Below are positions 34,009 to 43,439 of a DNA stretch of 64,000 nucleotides, one piece after another. The first letter of the stretch is position 1, and each line of letters opens with the position of its first letter. The stretch comes from Rhodococcus sp. Leaf247 (GTDB lineage Bacteria; Actinomycetota; Actinomycetes; Mycobacteriales; Mycobacteriaceae). The translations under genes were made by a program, and so were the position numbers. A model generated the notes under the pieces. That model saw only the letters and a list, made by a program, of their open reading frames with translations. It was not told the DNA's origin and made no database searches. The stretch is from assembly GCF_001426185.1 (NCBI RefSeq), contig NZ_LMRP01000002.1:874423-938422 (forward strand), read 5' to 3'.

Positions 34009-35121
34009 TCAGGCAGTCAGGCGCAACCCTGTTTCCGGATGGAACAGGTACGCCGTGCCCTCCTGCTTGGTCAGCGTGATCGTCTCGCCGATCTTCGCAG
34101 GAGCCCTCCGAGGTGAGCGTGCCACGATCGTGGCCGGAGTGCCGTCCGAGGAGCGAATTCGTGTGTCGCCGAAGCTGGCGTACAGGTAACTCTCGTTGCC
34201 CAGTTCCTCGACCAGATCCACCGTGACCACCAGTCCGTCGTCGTCCGCGGATCCGATGGCGAGCTGCTCGGGGCGCAGACCCAGCGTGACCTCGTCGAGG
34301 CCGGCCGCCGCGATGGCCGTGAGCTGGTCGCGTTCGAGGGCGATGGTGCGGTCCCCGACCTTCAGTCCACCCTTCGCGACGGGCACCGTGAACAGATTCA
34401 TCGCGGGCGAGCCGATGAAGCCGGCGACGAACGCGTTGATCGGGTGGTCGTACAGCTCGGTGGGCGAGGCGAACTGCTGCAGCTTCCCGTCTTTGAGGAT
34501 CGCCACCCGGTCACCCATCGTCATCGCCTCCACCTGGTCGTGGGTGACGTAGACGGTGGTGGTGCCGAGTCGCCGCTGGAGTGCCGCGATCTGGGTGCGC
34601 GTCTGCACGCGTAGCTTGGCGTCGAGGTTGGACAGCGGCTCGTCCATGCAGAACACCTGCGGCTCGCGCACGATGGCGCGTCCCATGGCCACGCGCTGGC
34701 GTTGACCACCGGAGAGCTTGCCGGGCTTGCGGTCCAGGTATTCGGTGAGGTCGAGCAGATCGGCAGCGTCCTTGACTCGCTTCGTGCGCTCCTCGAGGCT
34801 CACGCCGCGCATCTTGAGGGCGAAGCCCATGTTCTCGCCGACGGTCTTGTTGGGGTAGAGCGCGTAGTTCTGGAACACCATCGCGATGTCGCGGTCCTTG
34901 GACGGCACCCCGACCATGTTCTTCCCCCCGATCTCGATGGCGCCACCGTCGATCTCCTCGAGGCCGGCCAGCATCCGCAGCGCGGTCGACTTGCCGGAGC
35001 CGGACGGTCCGACCAGGACGATGAACTCACCGTCCTGGATGTCGAGGTCGAGGGAGTCCACCGCCAACTTGTCGGCGCCGTCGTAGATGCACGATGCTTG
35101 CTTGTACGAGATTGCAGCCAT
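34009..35121 (-). CDS. Sugar/polyol ABC transporter ATP-binding protein (UgpC/SmoK type)
   Basis: 370 aa. Walker A is GPSGSGKSTALRML, the signature is LSGGQRQRVAMGRAI, and Walker B is CMDEPLSNLD. A C-terminal TOBE region ends HPETGLRLTA. The long C-terminal domain is that of MalK/UgpC ATPases that power carbohydrate importers. AGGAGAAG sits just before the ATG. It is the last gene of the operon SorC regulator - binding protein - two permeases - ATPase, divergent from polyol dehydrogenases. A polyol such as mannitol, sorbitol or arabitol is therefore the likely cargo. Confidence 0.93.
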   Translation of the reverse strand: MAAISYKQASCIYDGADKLAVDSLDLDIQDGEFIVLVGPSGSGKSTALRMLAGLEEIDGGAIEIGGKNMVGVPSKDRDIAMVFQNYALYPNKTVGENMGFALKMRGVSLEERTKRVKDAADLLDLTEYLDRKPGKLSGGQRQRVAMGRAIVREPQVFCMDEPLSNLDAKLRVQTRTQIAALQRRLGTTTVYVTHDQVEAMTMGDRVAILKDGKLQQFASPTELYDHPINAFVAGFIGSPAMNLFTVPVAKGGLKVGDRTIALERDQLTAIAAAGLDEVTLGLRPEQLAIGSADDDGLVVTVDLVEELGNESYLYASFGDTRIRSSDGTPATIVARSPRRAPAKIGETITLTKQEGTAYLFHPETGLRLTA

Positions 35122-35131
35122 GATTCTTCTC

Positions 35132-35986
35132 CTACTTGATTGCGCCGAAGGACAATCCGCGCACGAGTTTGTTCTGCGCGAACCATCCGGCGAGGACGAC
35201 GGGGAGGGCTGCGAACGTCGCAGCGGCGGACAGCTGGGCCCAGTACAGGCCCTGGCCGGTGATGAAGCCGACGAGGTAGACCGGAATGGTCTGCGCCTGG
35301 ACGGCGGTGAGGTTGACGGCGAAGAAGAATTCGTTCCACGAGAAGATCACGCAGATGAGCGACGTCGCCGCGATTCCGGGAGAGACCAGGGGCAGGATGA
35401 CCTCCCGCACCGACGTCCACAGCGAGGCACCGTCCATGCTCGCGGCCTCGAGCAGTTCGCTCGGCACCTCGAGGAAGAACGAGCGCATCATCCACACCGC
35501 GATCGGGAGGTTCATCGCCGTGTACAGGATGATCAGGGCCCAGATATTGTCCAGCAGACCGATGTCTCCGACGATCACGTAGAGCGGAACGATGGCGGCG
35601 ACGACGGGGAGCATCTTGGTGGAGATGAAGAAGAACAGCACGTCCTGCGTCTTCTTCACCGGCCGCAGCGACAACGCGAACGCGGCCGGAACTCCCAGCA
35701 GCAGAACGAGAGCCGTCGAGACGATGGTGGCGAAGGCCGAGTTGAGCAGCGTGGTGCCGATGCCGCTGTCGAGAACTCCGCGGTACTGGTCGAGCGTCGG
35801 GGTGAAGAAGATCTTCGGTGTGGCGGTGTAGGCGTCGGCTTCCTGCTTGAACCCGGTGATCACCATCCACAGGACAGGGAAGAAGAAGGCGATGCCGGCG
35901 ACCCAGGCGACGAAGGACCAGATCGAGCCCGTGCCCCACCGAGCCTTCCGGGTGACGGGCGCTTTCTCCACGGTTCCGGTAGTCAT
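35132..35986 (-). CDS. Carbohydrate ABC transporter permease (MalG type)
   Basis: 284 aa with six membrane helices (first FVAWVAGIAFFFPVLWMVITGF). The EAA loop EAASMDGASLWTSVREVILPLV couples to the ATPase, and the C-terminal GWFAQNKLVRGLSFGAIK is typical of MalG-type permeases. The ATG shares one base with the stop of the other permease gene (TGATG), so the two are translationally coupled. It forms the membrane channel with the adjacent permease. Confidence 0.93.
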   Translation of the reverse strand: MTTGTVEKAPVTRKARWGTGSIWSFVAWVAGIAFFFPVLWMVITGFKQEADAYTATPKIFFTPTLDQYRGVLDSGIGTTLLNSAFATIVSTALVLLLGVPAAFALSLRPVKKTQDVLFFFISTKMLPVVAAIVPLYVIVGDIGLLDNIWALIILYTAMNLPIAVWMMRSFFLEVPSELLEAASMDGASLWTSVREVILPLVSPGIAATSLICVIFSWNEFFFAVNLTAVQAQTIPVYLVGFITGQGLYWAQLSAAATFAALPVVLAGWFAQNKLVRGLSFGAIK

Positions 35987-36936
35987 CACGCCGCCTCCTC
36001 GTTCCCACTGAAGCTCTTGAAGATCAGTCGCAGCGCCAGGGTGCTGACGACGATGGTGGCCACCACGGTGACGACGCCCATGGCCGCGGCCTGGCCGATG
36101 TCGAAGCCGAGGAAGGCTCGTTGGTAGATGTAGAAGGGCAGGTTCGACGACGCCACACCGGGTCCGCCGGAGGTCATCATGTAGACCGCGTCGAAGGTGT
36201 TGATCAGGTAGATCGCGCCCAGGACGGCACCCAGTTCGATGAATCGACGCAGGTGCGGCAACGTCAGCTCGCGGAAGAGTGCGAACGGGCCGGCGCCGTC
36301 GACACGGGCTGCCTCGGCGATGTCCTTCGGCATCGACTGCAGGCCGGCGAGTATCAGCAGCATCATGAACGGGGTCCACTGCCACACCAGGTTGGTCATG
36401 ACGGCCGCCAGGGGGAAGCGGGAGACCCAGTCGATCTGGTCCACCCCGAACGGACTCAGGGCGAAGTTGATGAGGCCGAAGACGGGATCGAACATCGTGG
36501 TCTTCCAGATCAACGCGCCGGCGACCGGGGTGATGAGGAACGGCGTGATCAGCAGGGTGCGGACCAGGCTGCGGCCGATGAACTTCCGGTCGAGTAGCAG
36601 TGCCAGCAGCAGACCCAGCACCACCGAGATGATGACCGTGCCGACGATCATGATCACCGTGTTGAGAGCGACCTGACGGAACTGGCTGTCGCGGAACACG
36701 TCGACGTAGTTGTTGAGCCAGTTGAACTCTCGGGAGCCCGGTCGCACCAGGTTCCACGACTGCGTCGAGTAGTACAGCGTGAAGAGGAACGGAATCTGCG
36801 TGACGACGATGGCGAACACCATGGCCGGGAGCAGTGGTCCACGGCGGCGCCATCCCTCTGCCTTGCTGATCGTCCGTTCACGCCGGACGACCGGCGTGGA
36901 CTCCGTCCGCGGCGAACCGACATCGGTAGCGGTCAT
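35986..36936 (-). CDS. Carbohydrate ABC transporter permease (MalF type)
   Basis: 316 aa, six membrane helices with a basic N-terminal tail (RRERTISKAEGWRRRG). The EAA loop is EAARVDGAGPFALFRELTLPHL. ATG 36936 overlaps the binding-protein stop as TGATG, with AGGAGG (about 36944-36949) upstream; a GTG one codon earlier is possible. It pairs with the downstream permease to form the translocation pore. Confidence 0.93.
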   Translation of the reverse strand: MTATDVGSPRTESTPVVRRERTISKAEGWRRRGPLLPAMVFAIVVTQIPFLFTLYYSTQSWNLVRPGSREFNWLNNYVDVFRDSQFRQVALNTVIMIVGTVIISVVLGLLLALLLDRKFIGRSLVRTLLITPFLITPVAGALIWKTTMFDPVFGLINFALSPFGVDQIDWVSRFPLAAVMTNLVWQWTPFMMLLILAGLQSMPKDIAEAARVDGAGPFALFRELTLPHLRRFIELGAVLGAIYLINTFDAVYMMTSGGPGVASSNLPFYIYQRAFLGFDIGQAAAMGVVTVVATIVVSTLALRLIFKSFSGNEEAA

Positions 36937-38285
36937 CACTCGTCCTCCTGGTAGGTCTTACCGACCACTTCGGCGTACTGCTGCGCCTGGGCGAGTGCGT
37001 CCTGGACACTGATCTGTCCGGCGATCGCGGCGCTGATCTGTTGACTGACACGGGTTCCCAGGTCCTGGAACTCGGGAATGGTGAGGAACTGCACCCCGGT
37101 GTAGGGCACGGGGTCGACCGTGGGCTTGTTCGGGTCGGCGCCGTTGATCGAGTCGAGCGTCACCTGACCGAACGCGGCCGACGCCTTCTCGTACTCGGGG
37201 ATCTCGTACGTGGACAACCGACTTCCCGGCGGGACACGCTCCCATCCGAGCTCGTTGCCGACCTTGTTCAGGTACTCCTTGTTCGTCATCCAGGACACGA
37301 ACTTCCACGCGTCGTCGGGATTCTCGGAGGTCTTCGGGATACCGAGCGCCCACGAGTAGAGCCAACCGTTGTCACCCTTGGCCGCGGACGGCGCCTTGGC
37401 GTACCCGATCTTGCCGACGACGGTGCTCGACGTGGGATCCTCGAGCACGGACACTGCCGAGGTGGCGTCGTACCACATTGCTGTGTTGCCCTGCGCCAGT
37501 TGCGTTCCGCACTCACTGAACCCACTGGTCGCCGCGCCTGCCTGCCCGTGGGTGCGGACCAGATCGACGTAGAACTGCACCGCTTCCTCGACCTGCGGAC
37601 TGGTCAGCTGCGCGTTCCAGTTCTCGTCGTACCAGCGGCCACCGAAAGCGTTGATGACGGTGTCCAGAGGGGCCAGGACCTCGCCCCAGCCGGGCTTGCC
37701 GCGGAGGCAGATACCGGAGACACCGGGCGTGTCGAGCTTCGCGGCGGCGTCGGCGACCTGCTGCCAGGTGGGCTCCTGCGGCATCGTGATGCCGGCCGCC
37801 TCCATCAGATCCTTGCGGTACATCAGGAAGGACGACTCACCGTAGAACGGCACCGAATACATGCTGCCCTCGTAGGAGAGGGACTCCTTCAGGGACGGGA
37901 TGAAGTCGGCCTCGTCGTATCCCGGTGTGTCCTGCGCGTACTCGGAGAGGTTGGTCAACCAGCCGTTCTCGGCCCACTGCGGGGTCTCGTAGTTGCTGAT
38001 CATGACCACGTCGAATTCACCGCCGCCGGTGGCCACCGAGGCCGTGATCTTGGCGCGCGCCTCGTTCTCCGACAGGGAGACGAACTTCAGGTCGATGCCG
38101 GGGTTGTCCGCCTCGAATTCCGGCGCCAGAGAGATGGCGTCGGACATCTGCGAGTTGGACACGATGGCGACGGTGATCGTCTTTCCACCACCGTCGCCCC
38201 CGAACGAGCCCGCCCCTGCGCATCCTGTCGCCACCAGTGCGGTGGTGGCGACAAGCGCGACGAGTGGTGTCAATCGTGACGTCAC
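36936..38285 (-). CDS. Extracellular solute-binding lipoprotein (family 1), polyol importer
   Basis: 449 aa from GTG. The lipoprotein signal ends ATTALVATGC, so the mature protein is tethered to the outer face of the membrane. The SBP_bac_1 fold is indicated by TVAIVSNSQMSDAISLAPEF, FDVVMISNYETPQW, YGESSFLMYRKDLM, and WLYSWALGIPKTSENPDDAW. It delivers ligand to the coupled permeases. The neighbouring mannitol-type dehydrogenases and xylulokinase suggest a polyol ligand. GAGGTAG upstream can act as ribosome binding site. Confidence 0.93.
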   Translation of the reverse strand: MTSRLTPLVALVATTALVATGCAGAGSFGGDGGGKTITVAIVSNSQMSDAISLAPEFEADNPGIDLKFVSLSENEARAKITASVATGGGEFDVVMISNYETPQWAENGWLTNLSEYAQDTPGYDEADFIPSLKESLSYEGSMYSVPFYGESSFLMYRKDLMEAAGITMPQEPTWQQVADAAAKLDTPGVSGICLRGKPGWGEVLAPLDTVINAFGGRWYDENWNAQLTSPQVEEAVQFYVDLVRTHGQAGAATSGFSECGTQLAQGNTAMWYDATSAVSVLEDPTSSTVVGKIGYAKAPSAAKGDNGWLYSWALGIPKTSENPDDAWKFVSWMTNKEYLNKVGNELGWERVPPGSRLSTYEIPEYEKASAAFGQVTLDSINGADPNKPTVDPVPYTGVQFLTIPEFQDLGTRVSQQISAAIAGQISVQDALAQAQQYAEVVGKTYQEDE

Positions 38286-38320
38286 GTCGGTACTACCTCG
38301 ATTCCTGTGGAGTGTGCGTG

Positions 38321-39280
38321 CTAGCCGAGTAGGTAGGCGGCGCACGCGATGTCGGTCACCAGCACGGTGGCGAGACGGCCGCGCAGAGCGGCCCGGACGG
38401 CGGCGTGTTTGCGTGCTCCGCCGGAGATCAGAAGGGTGTTGGCGCACCGTCGGATGTCGTCGAGCGGAACCGACATGGTGCGTGCACCGAGGCTGCCCTC
38501 GATGTCCGCGCCGTTCTCGTCGAAGAATCGTCCGCCGATCTCGCCGACGGCCCCGAGATGATCGAGTTCGGTCAACTCGGCCTGCTCGAGGAAACTGCCC
38601 TCGAACAGAGTGGTCGACGTGGACACCGGCCCCAGTCCGAAGAACATCAGATCTGCCGAACGCCCCGCCTCGAGTGCGCGGGACATGATCGAGTCGTTCT
38701 GCAGCGCAACCACTGTCGCCGGATCTGCGTAGAGCGGGGCGTTGAGACGCATCGTGGCAGCCTGGAGCTGCTCCGCGCATCGGCCGAGAACGAAGTCCAC
38801 ACCGGTCTGGTATTCCGCGGCGCTCATCGACCCGTCGAGTTGCACCACCAGCGAGCACCGGCTTCCCCGCGAGGACAGCGCCTGAGCCACCGCCACGGTT
38901 TCCGGGCCCCAGGTGAACCCGACGGTGTGGTCGGGCTGCACCCGTCGGGTGAGCACGCCGGCGGCTGCGCGACCCACCGCGTCGTACCGTCCGCCGCCGT
39001 CGTCGATGTTCGACGTGACCACCAGCGCCTCGTCCAGCCCGTACTTCTCCTCGAGCCGGCGCTCGAGGTCGGTGTGCACGGACCCGCTGATCTCCTCGGG
39101 TACGTGGATCTCGATGCGCACCAACCCGTTGGCGCGAGCCTTGGCGACCAGGCGCCCCGCCGTGGGGCGCGAGACTCCGAGCTTGGCCGCGATCTGCGCC
39201 TGAGTAGCGCCGTCGAGGTGGTACATCGTTGCCGCGCGCAGGGCGAGCCGGAGCTCGTCGCTGGCATTCGGCGTAGTCAC
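38321..39280 (-). CDS. SorC/DeoR-type sugar-binding transcriptional regulator
   Basis: 319 aa, GTG start with GGGGAG upstream. The N-terminal helix-turn-helix is DGATQAQIAAKLGVSRPTAGRLVAKA. The sugar-binding effector domain contains VGFTWGPETVAVAQAL and DLMFFGLGPVSTSTTL, and LISGGARKHAAVRAAL near the end is typical of SorC proteins that sense a phosphorylated sugar. It heads the importer operon and faces the dehydrogenase operon across 98 bp holding two dyads. It is therefore the likely regulator of both. Confidence 0.92.
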   Translation of the reverse strand: MTTPNASDELRLALRAATMYHLDGATQAQIAAKLGVSRPTAGRLVAKARANGLVRIEIHVPEEISGSVHTDLERRLEEKYGLDEALVVTSNIDDGGGRYDAVGRAAAGVLTRRVQPDHTVGFTWGPETVAVAQALSSRGSRCSLVVQLDGSMSAAEYQTGVDFVLGRCAEQLQAATMRLNAPLYADPATVVALQNDSIMSRALEAGRSADLMFFGLGPVSTSTTLFEGSFLEQAELTELDHLGAVGEIGGRFFDENGADIEGSLGARTMSVPLDDIRRCANTLLISGGARKHAAVRAALRGRLATVLVTDIACAAYLLG

Positions 39281-39300
39281 GTCGTCGTCTCCCCGGTGAG

Positions 39301-39348
39301 GGTGAGCATCTGCTCACCTGTTGTTCATCTGCTCACTTAAGCTAACAT
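39301..39348. promoter_or_regulatory. Two operators and a promoter between SorC gene and polyol dehydrogenase
   Basis: GGTGAGCA-TC-TGCTCACC (39301-39318) is a perfect 18-bp palindrome. A second, imperfect copy, TGTTCA-TC-TGCTCA, lies at 39322-39335, about two helical turns further on. For the plus strand TTGTTC (39321-39326) and TAACAT (39343-39348) are 16 bp apart, with the second operator lying over the -35. The start point would be near 39355. The SorC-family regulator encoded next door is the obvious ligand. Confidence 0.75.
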
Positions 39349-39378
39349 TCAGGTGTGATCCACACAACAGTCAGTTCC

Positions 39379-40397
39379 ATGAGTGCTGCAGTTCTCACCG
39401 AGCCGGGACGCATCGTCACCGAGAATCGGCCCGTTCCGACGCCCCGATCCGGCGACGTCCTGGTCCGCGTGTCCGCGGTCGGAGTCTGCGGATCGGACAC
39501 TCACTACTACCGCGAGGGACGCATCGGCGACTTCGTCGTGTCCTCGCCGCTGGTGCTCGGCCACGAGGCGTCGGGCGTGATCGTCGCGGTGGGTGAGGGA
39601 GTGTCCGAGAAGAGGATCGGTTCACGGGTGTCCGTCGAGCCGCAGCGTCCGGATCCGGACAGTCGCGAGAGCAGATCGGGCCACTACAACCTGTGCCCCC
39701 ACATGGAGTTCTACGCGACGCCGCCCGTCGACGGCGCGCTGTGCGAATACGTGAGCATCGGCAGCACCTTCGCCCACGATGTACCGGACTCGGTCTCCGA
39801 CGACGCCGCCGCTCTTTTCGAGCCGCTGTCCGTGGCGATAGCGACGGCACGCAAGGCCGGCATCACCGGGGGATCGCGCGTGCTGATCGCCGGCGCGGGT
39901 CCCGTCGGACTTCTCACCGCCCAGGTCTCGCGAGCGTTCGGAGCGACCGACATCATCGTGTCCGACATCTCGCCGAGCCGACGCGAGAGTGCCGCGCGCT
40001 ACGGTGCGACGCGGGTCCTGGACCCCACCACCGAATCGGTGCACGACCTCGACCTGGACGCGTTCATCGACGCCTCCGGTGCGCCTCGGGCCGTGCAGGA
40101 CGGCATGCGCGCCGTGCGTCCCGCGGGCAGAGTGGTCCTCGTGGGGATGGGCGGCGACGAGTATCCGATACCCGTCTCGGTGATCCAGAATCGAGAACTC
40201 TGGGTCACCGGCGTCTTCCGATACGCCGATACCTGGCCCACCGCACTGGAACTCGTGCGCACAGGGCGCGTCGACCTGGACAGCATGGTCACCGCGCACT
40301 TCGACCTCGCGCACGTCGAGGATGCTCTGAACCACGACCGCACCGACGGCAGCATCAAGGCTGTCGTCACCGTGACCCCCAGTCAGGAGACACTGTC

Positions 40398-40401
<4 letters not shown>
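39379..40401 (+). CDS. Zinc-dependent alcohol dehydrogenase, sorbitol/xylitol dehydrogenase-like
   Basis: 340 aa from ATG 39379; an in-frame GTG at 39355 coincides with the predicted transcription start and could be a leaderless start adding eight residues. The catalytic zinc ligands are in VGVCGSDTHYY, LGHEASG and LFEPLSVA. The NAD-binding motif is IAGAGPVGLLTAQ. The four-cysteine structural zinc lobe of many MDR enzymes is absent, with only one Cys in YNLCPHM, as in sorbitol dehydrogenases. It should oxidise a polyol to a ketose with NAD. It overlaps mannitol dehydrogenase by GTGA. Confidence 0.88.
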
Positions 40402-41873
<1,472 letters not shown>

Positions 41874-41883
41874 CGGCCTGGCA

Positions 41884-43104
41884 TCAGCGGAACGAGGCCG
41901 TCCCGACGGTCCAGGCATGCGCCCGCTCGCTCAGGGTGAAGCCCAACCCCGGTCGATCGGACAGGTGCATCCGGCCGTCGCGAGTCTCGAGGTGCTCCTC
42001 GAACAGCGGATCCAACCAGTCGAAGTGCTCCACCCAGGTCTGCAGCGGGTAGACCGCCGCCAGATGCAGGTGAATCTCCATCGCGAAATGGGGAGCCATC
42101 TGCAATCCGTGGTGCTCCGCCAGACCCGCGAGCTTCAGGAACTGGGTGATGCCGCCGATGCGCGGAGCATCGGGTTGGATGATGTCGACGGACCCGGCCT
42201 CGATCAGGCGGACGTGCTCGCCGACACTGGCCAGCATCTCACCGGTGGCGATGGACGTGTCGAAGGTGCGCGCCAGCATCGCGTGTCCCTCGGCGTCGTA
42301 GGCGTCGAGCGGCTCCTCGATCCACACCAGATCGAACTGCTCGAGGATGCGGCACATGCGAGTCGCGGTCGGACGATCCCACTGCTGGTTCGCGTCGACC
42401 ATCAGCGGCACGTCGTCGCCGAGATGTTCGCGCACCGCCGTCACGCGGGCGATGTCCTGGCGCCAATCCGGCTGACCCACCTTGAGTTTGATGCCTCCGA
42501 TCCCGGCCGCGAGTGACGCCGTGGCGTTGTCGAGCACCTCACCGATCGGAGTGTGAAGAAATCCGCCGGACGTGTTGTATGTCTGGACGGAATCGCGGGT
42601 GGACCCGATCAGCTTGGCCAACGGGAGCCCCGCACGCTTGGCCTTGAGGTCCCACAGCGCGATATCGATGGCGGCGATCGCCTGTGTCGCAACACCACTG
42701 CGGCCCACGGAGGCGCCAGCCCACACCAGCGACGTCCAGATCTTGCCGATGTCACTGGGGTCCTGTCCGATCAGGACGGGCGCGATCTCCTTCGCGTGCG
42801 CGAACTGCGCCGGACCACCGGCGCGCTTGGAGTAGCTGAACCCGATTCCTGTGTGTCCCTGCTCCGTTCGGATCTCGACGAAGAGGAACATCACCTCCGT
42901 CATCGGCTTCTGTCGGCCCGTCAGGACTTTCGCGTCACTGATCGGCGCGGACAGCGGAAGCACGATCGAGCGCAGAGTCACGTCCTCGATGCGATCGATC
43001 GTCGCCGCACCGGCCGCGAGAGCACGCAGTGCCGCATCGGGCGCGGTGAGTCCGCTGGTCGGCCTGGTGGGAGTGCGGTCGGAGATCTCTCGCGTATCGG
43101 TCAC
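41884..43104 (-). CDS. Enolase-superfamily sugar-acid dehydratase (mandelate racemase group)
   Basis: 406 aa. GTG 43104 is fixed by GGAGGA seven bases upstream; a 20-codon extension has no support. The catalytic frame is complete: KxK base in GIKLKVG, metal ligands in MVDANQQW, WIEEP and ATGEML, and the C-terminal His in MAPHFAMEIHLHLA. The best match I recall is L-talarate/galactarate dehydratase-like enzymes, but the substrate is uncertain. It would feed a sugar acid into a keto-deoxy pathway, and no aldolase is next to it. It interrupts the stretch between mannitol dehydrogenase and xylulokinase. Confidence 0.88.
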   Translation of the reverse strand: MTDTREISDRTPTRPTSGLTAPDAALRALAAGAATIDRIEDVTLRSIVLPLSAPISDAKVLTGRQKPMTEVMFLFVEIRTEQGHTGIGFSYSKRAGGPAQFAHAKEIAPVLIGQDPSDIGKIWTSLVWAGASVGRSGVATQAIAAIDIALWDLKAKRAGLPLAKLIGSTRDSVQTYNTSGGFLHTPIGEVLDNATASLAAGIGGIKLKVGQPDWRQDIARVTAVREHLGDDVPLMVDANQQWDRPTATRMCRILEQFDLVWIEEPLDAYDAEGHAMLARTFDTSIATGEMLASVGEHVRLIEAGSVDIIQPDAPRIGGITQFLKLAGLAEHHGLQMAPHFAMEIHLHLAAVYPLQTWVEHFDWLDPLFEEHLETRDGRMHLSDRPGLGFTLSERAHAWTVGTASFR

Positions 43105-43200
43105 TGTGGGCTCCTCCGTCGAGTGTGTGGTCGCGCTCACACGGTAAGCCCGTGGCCGATGCACGTCCAGGTCCTTTCATGCATCCTTCGATGCCCTCGA

Positions 43201-43246
43201 GGTATCGGTCTCGGGGGGCCGGTATCGCACCGAATCGGTATCGGTC
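43201..43246. promoter_or_regulatory. Three GGTATCG direct repeats between divergent genes
   Basis: GGTATCG occurs at 43201, 43221 and 43237, and the first and third copies extend to GGTATCGGTC. They lie in the 335-bp gap between the divergent dehydratase and solute-binding-protein genes, about 100 bp behind the dehydratase start. They could be operator repeats for either gene. No regulator gene is adjacent, and nothing else was recognised in the gap apart from the promoter listed separately. Confidence 0.4.
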
Positions 43247-43377
43247 GATGCCGAAACAGCATGCGCCCGTGATAGTCCGGTCATCGGAAGGCGACGACTC
43301 GACATCGGCGCAGGTGGGCGACGTGCGCATCCGACGCCAGGGGTCGAGAACGGGTCCATAACGGCCTCGGTACGCCG

Positions 43378-43406
43378 TTGACGATGCGCATCGCCGCTCC
43401 TACGTT
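43378..43406 (+). promoter_or_regulatory. Promoter of the orphan solute-binding protein
   Basis: TTGACG (43378-43383) and TACGTT (43401-43406) are 17 bp apart. The predicted start lies near 43413, about 27 nt before the ATG at 43440, which has GGAGG at 43430-43434. Confidence 0.6.
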
Positions 43407-43439
43407 GTGTCCACCGTCACAACACCTCCGGAGGTCGAC

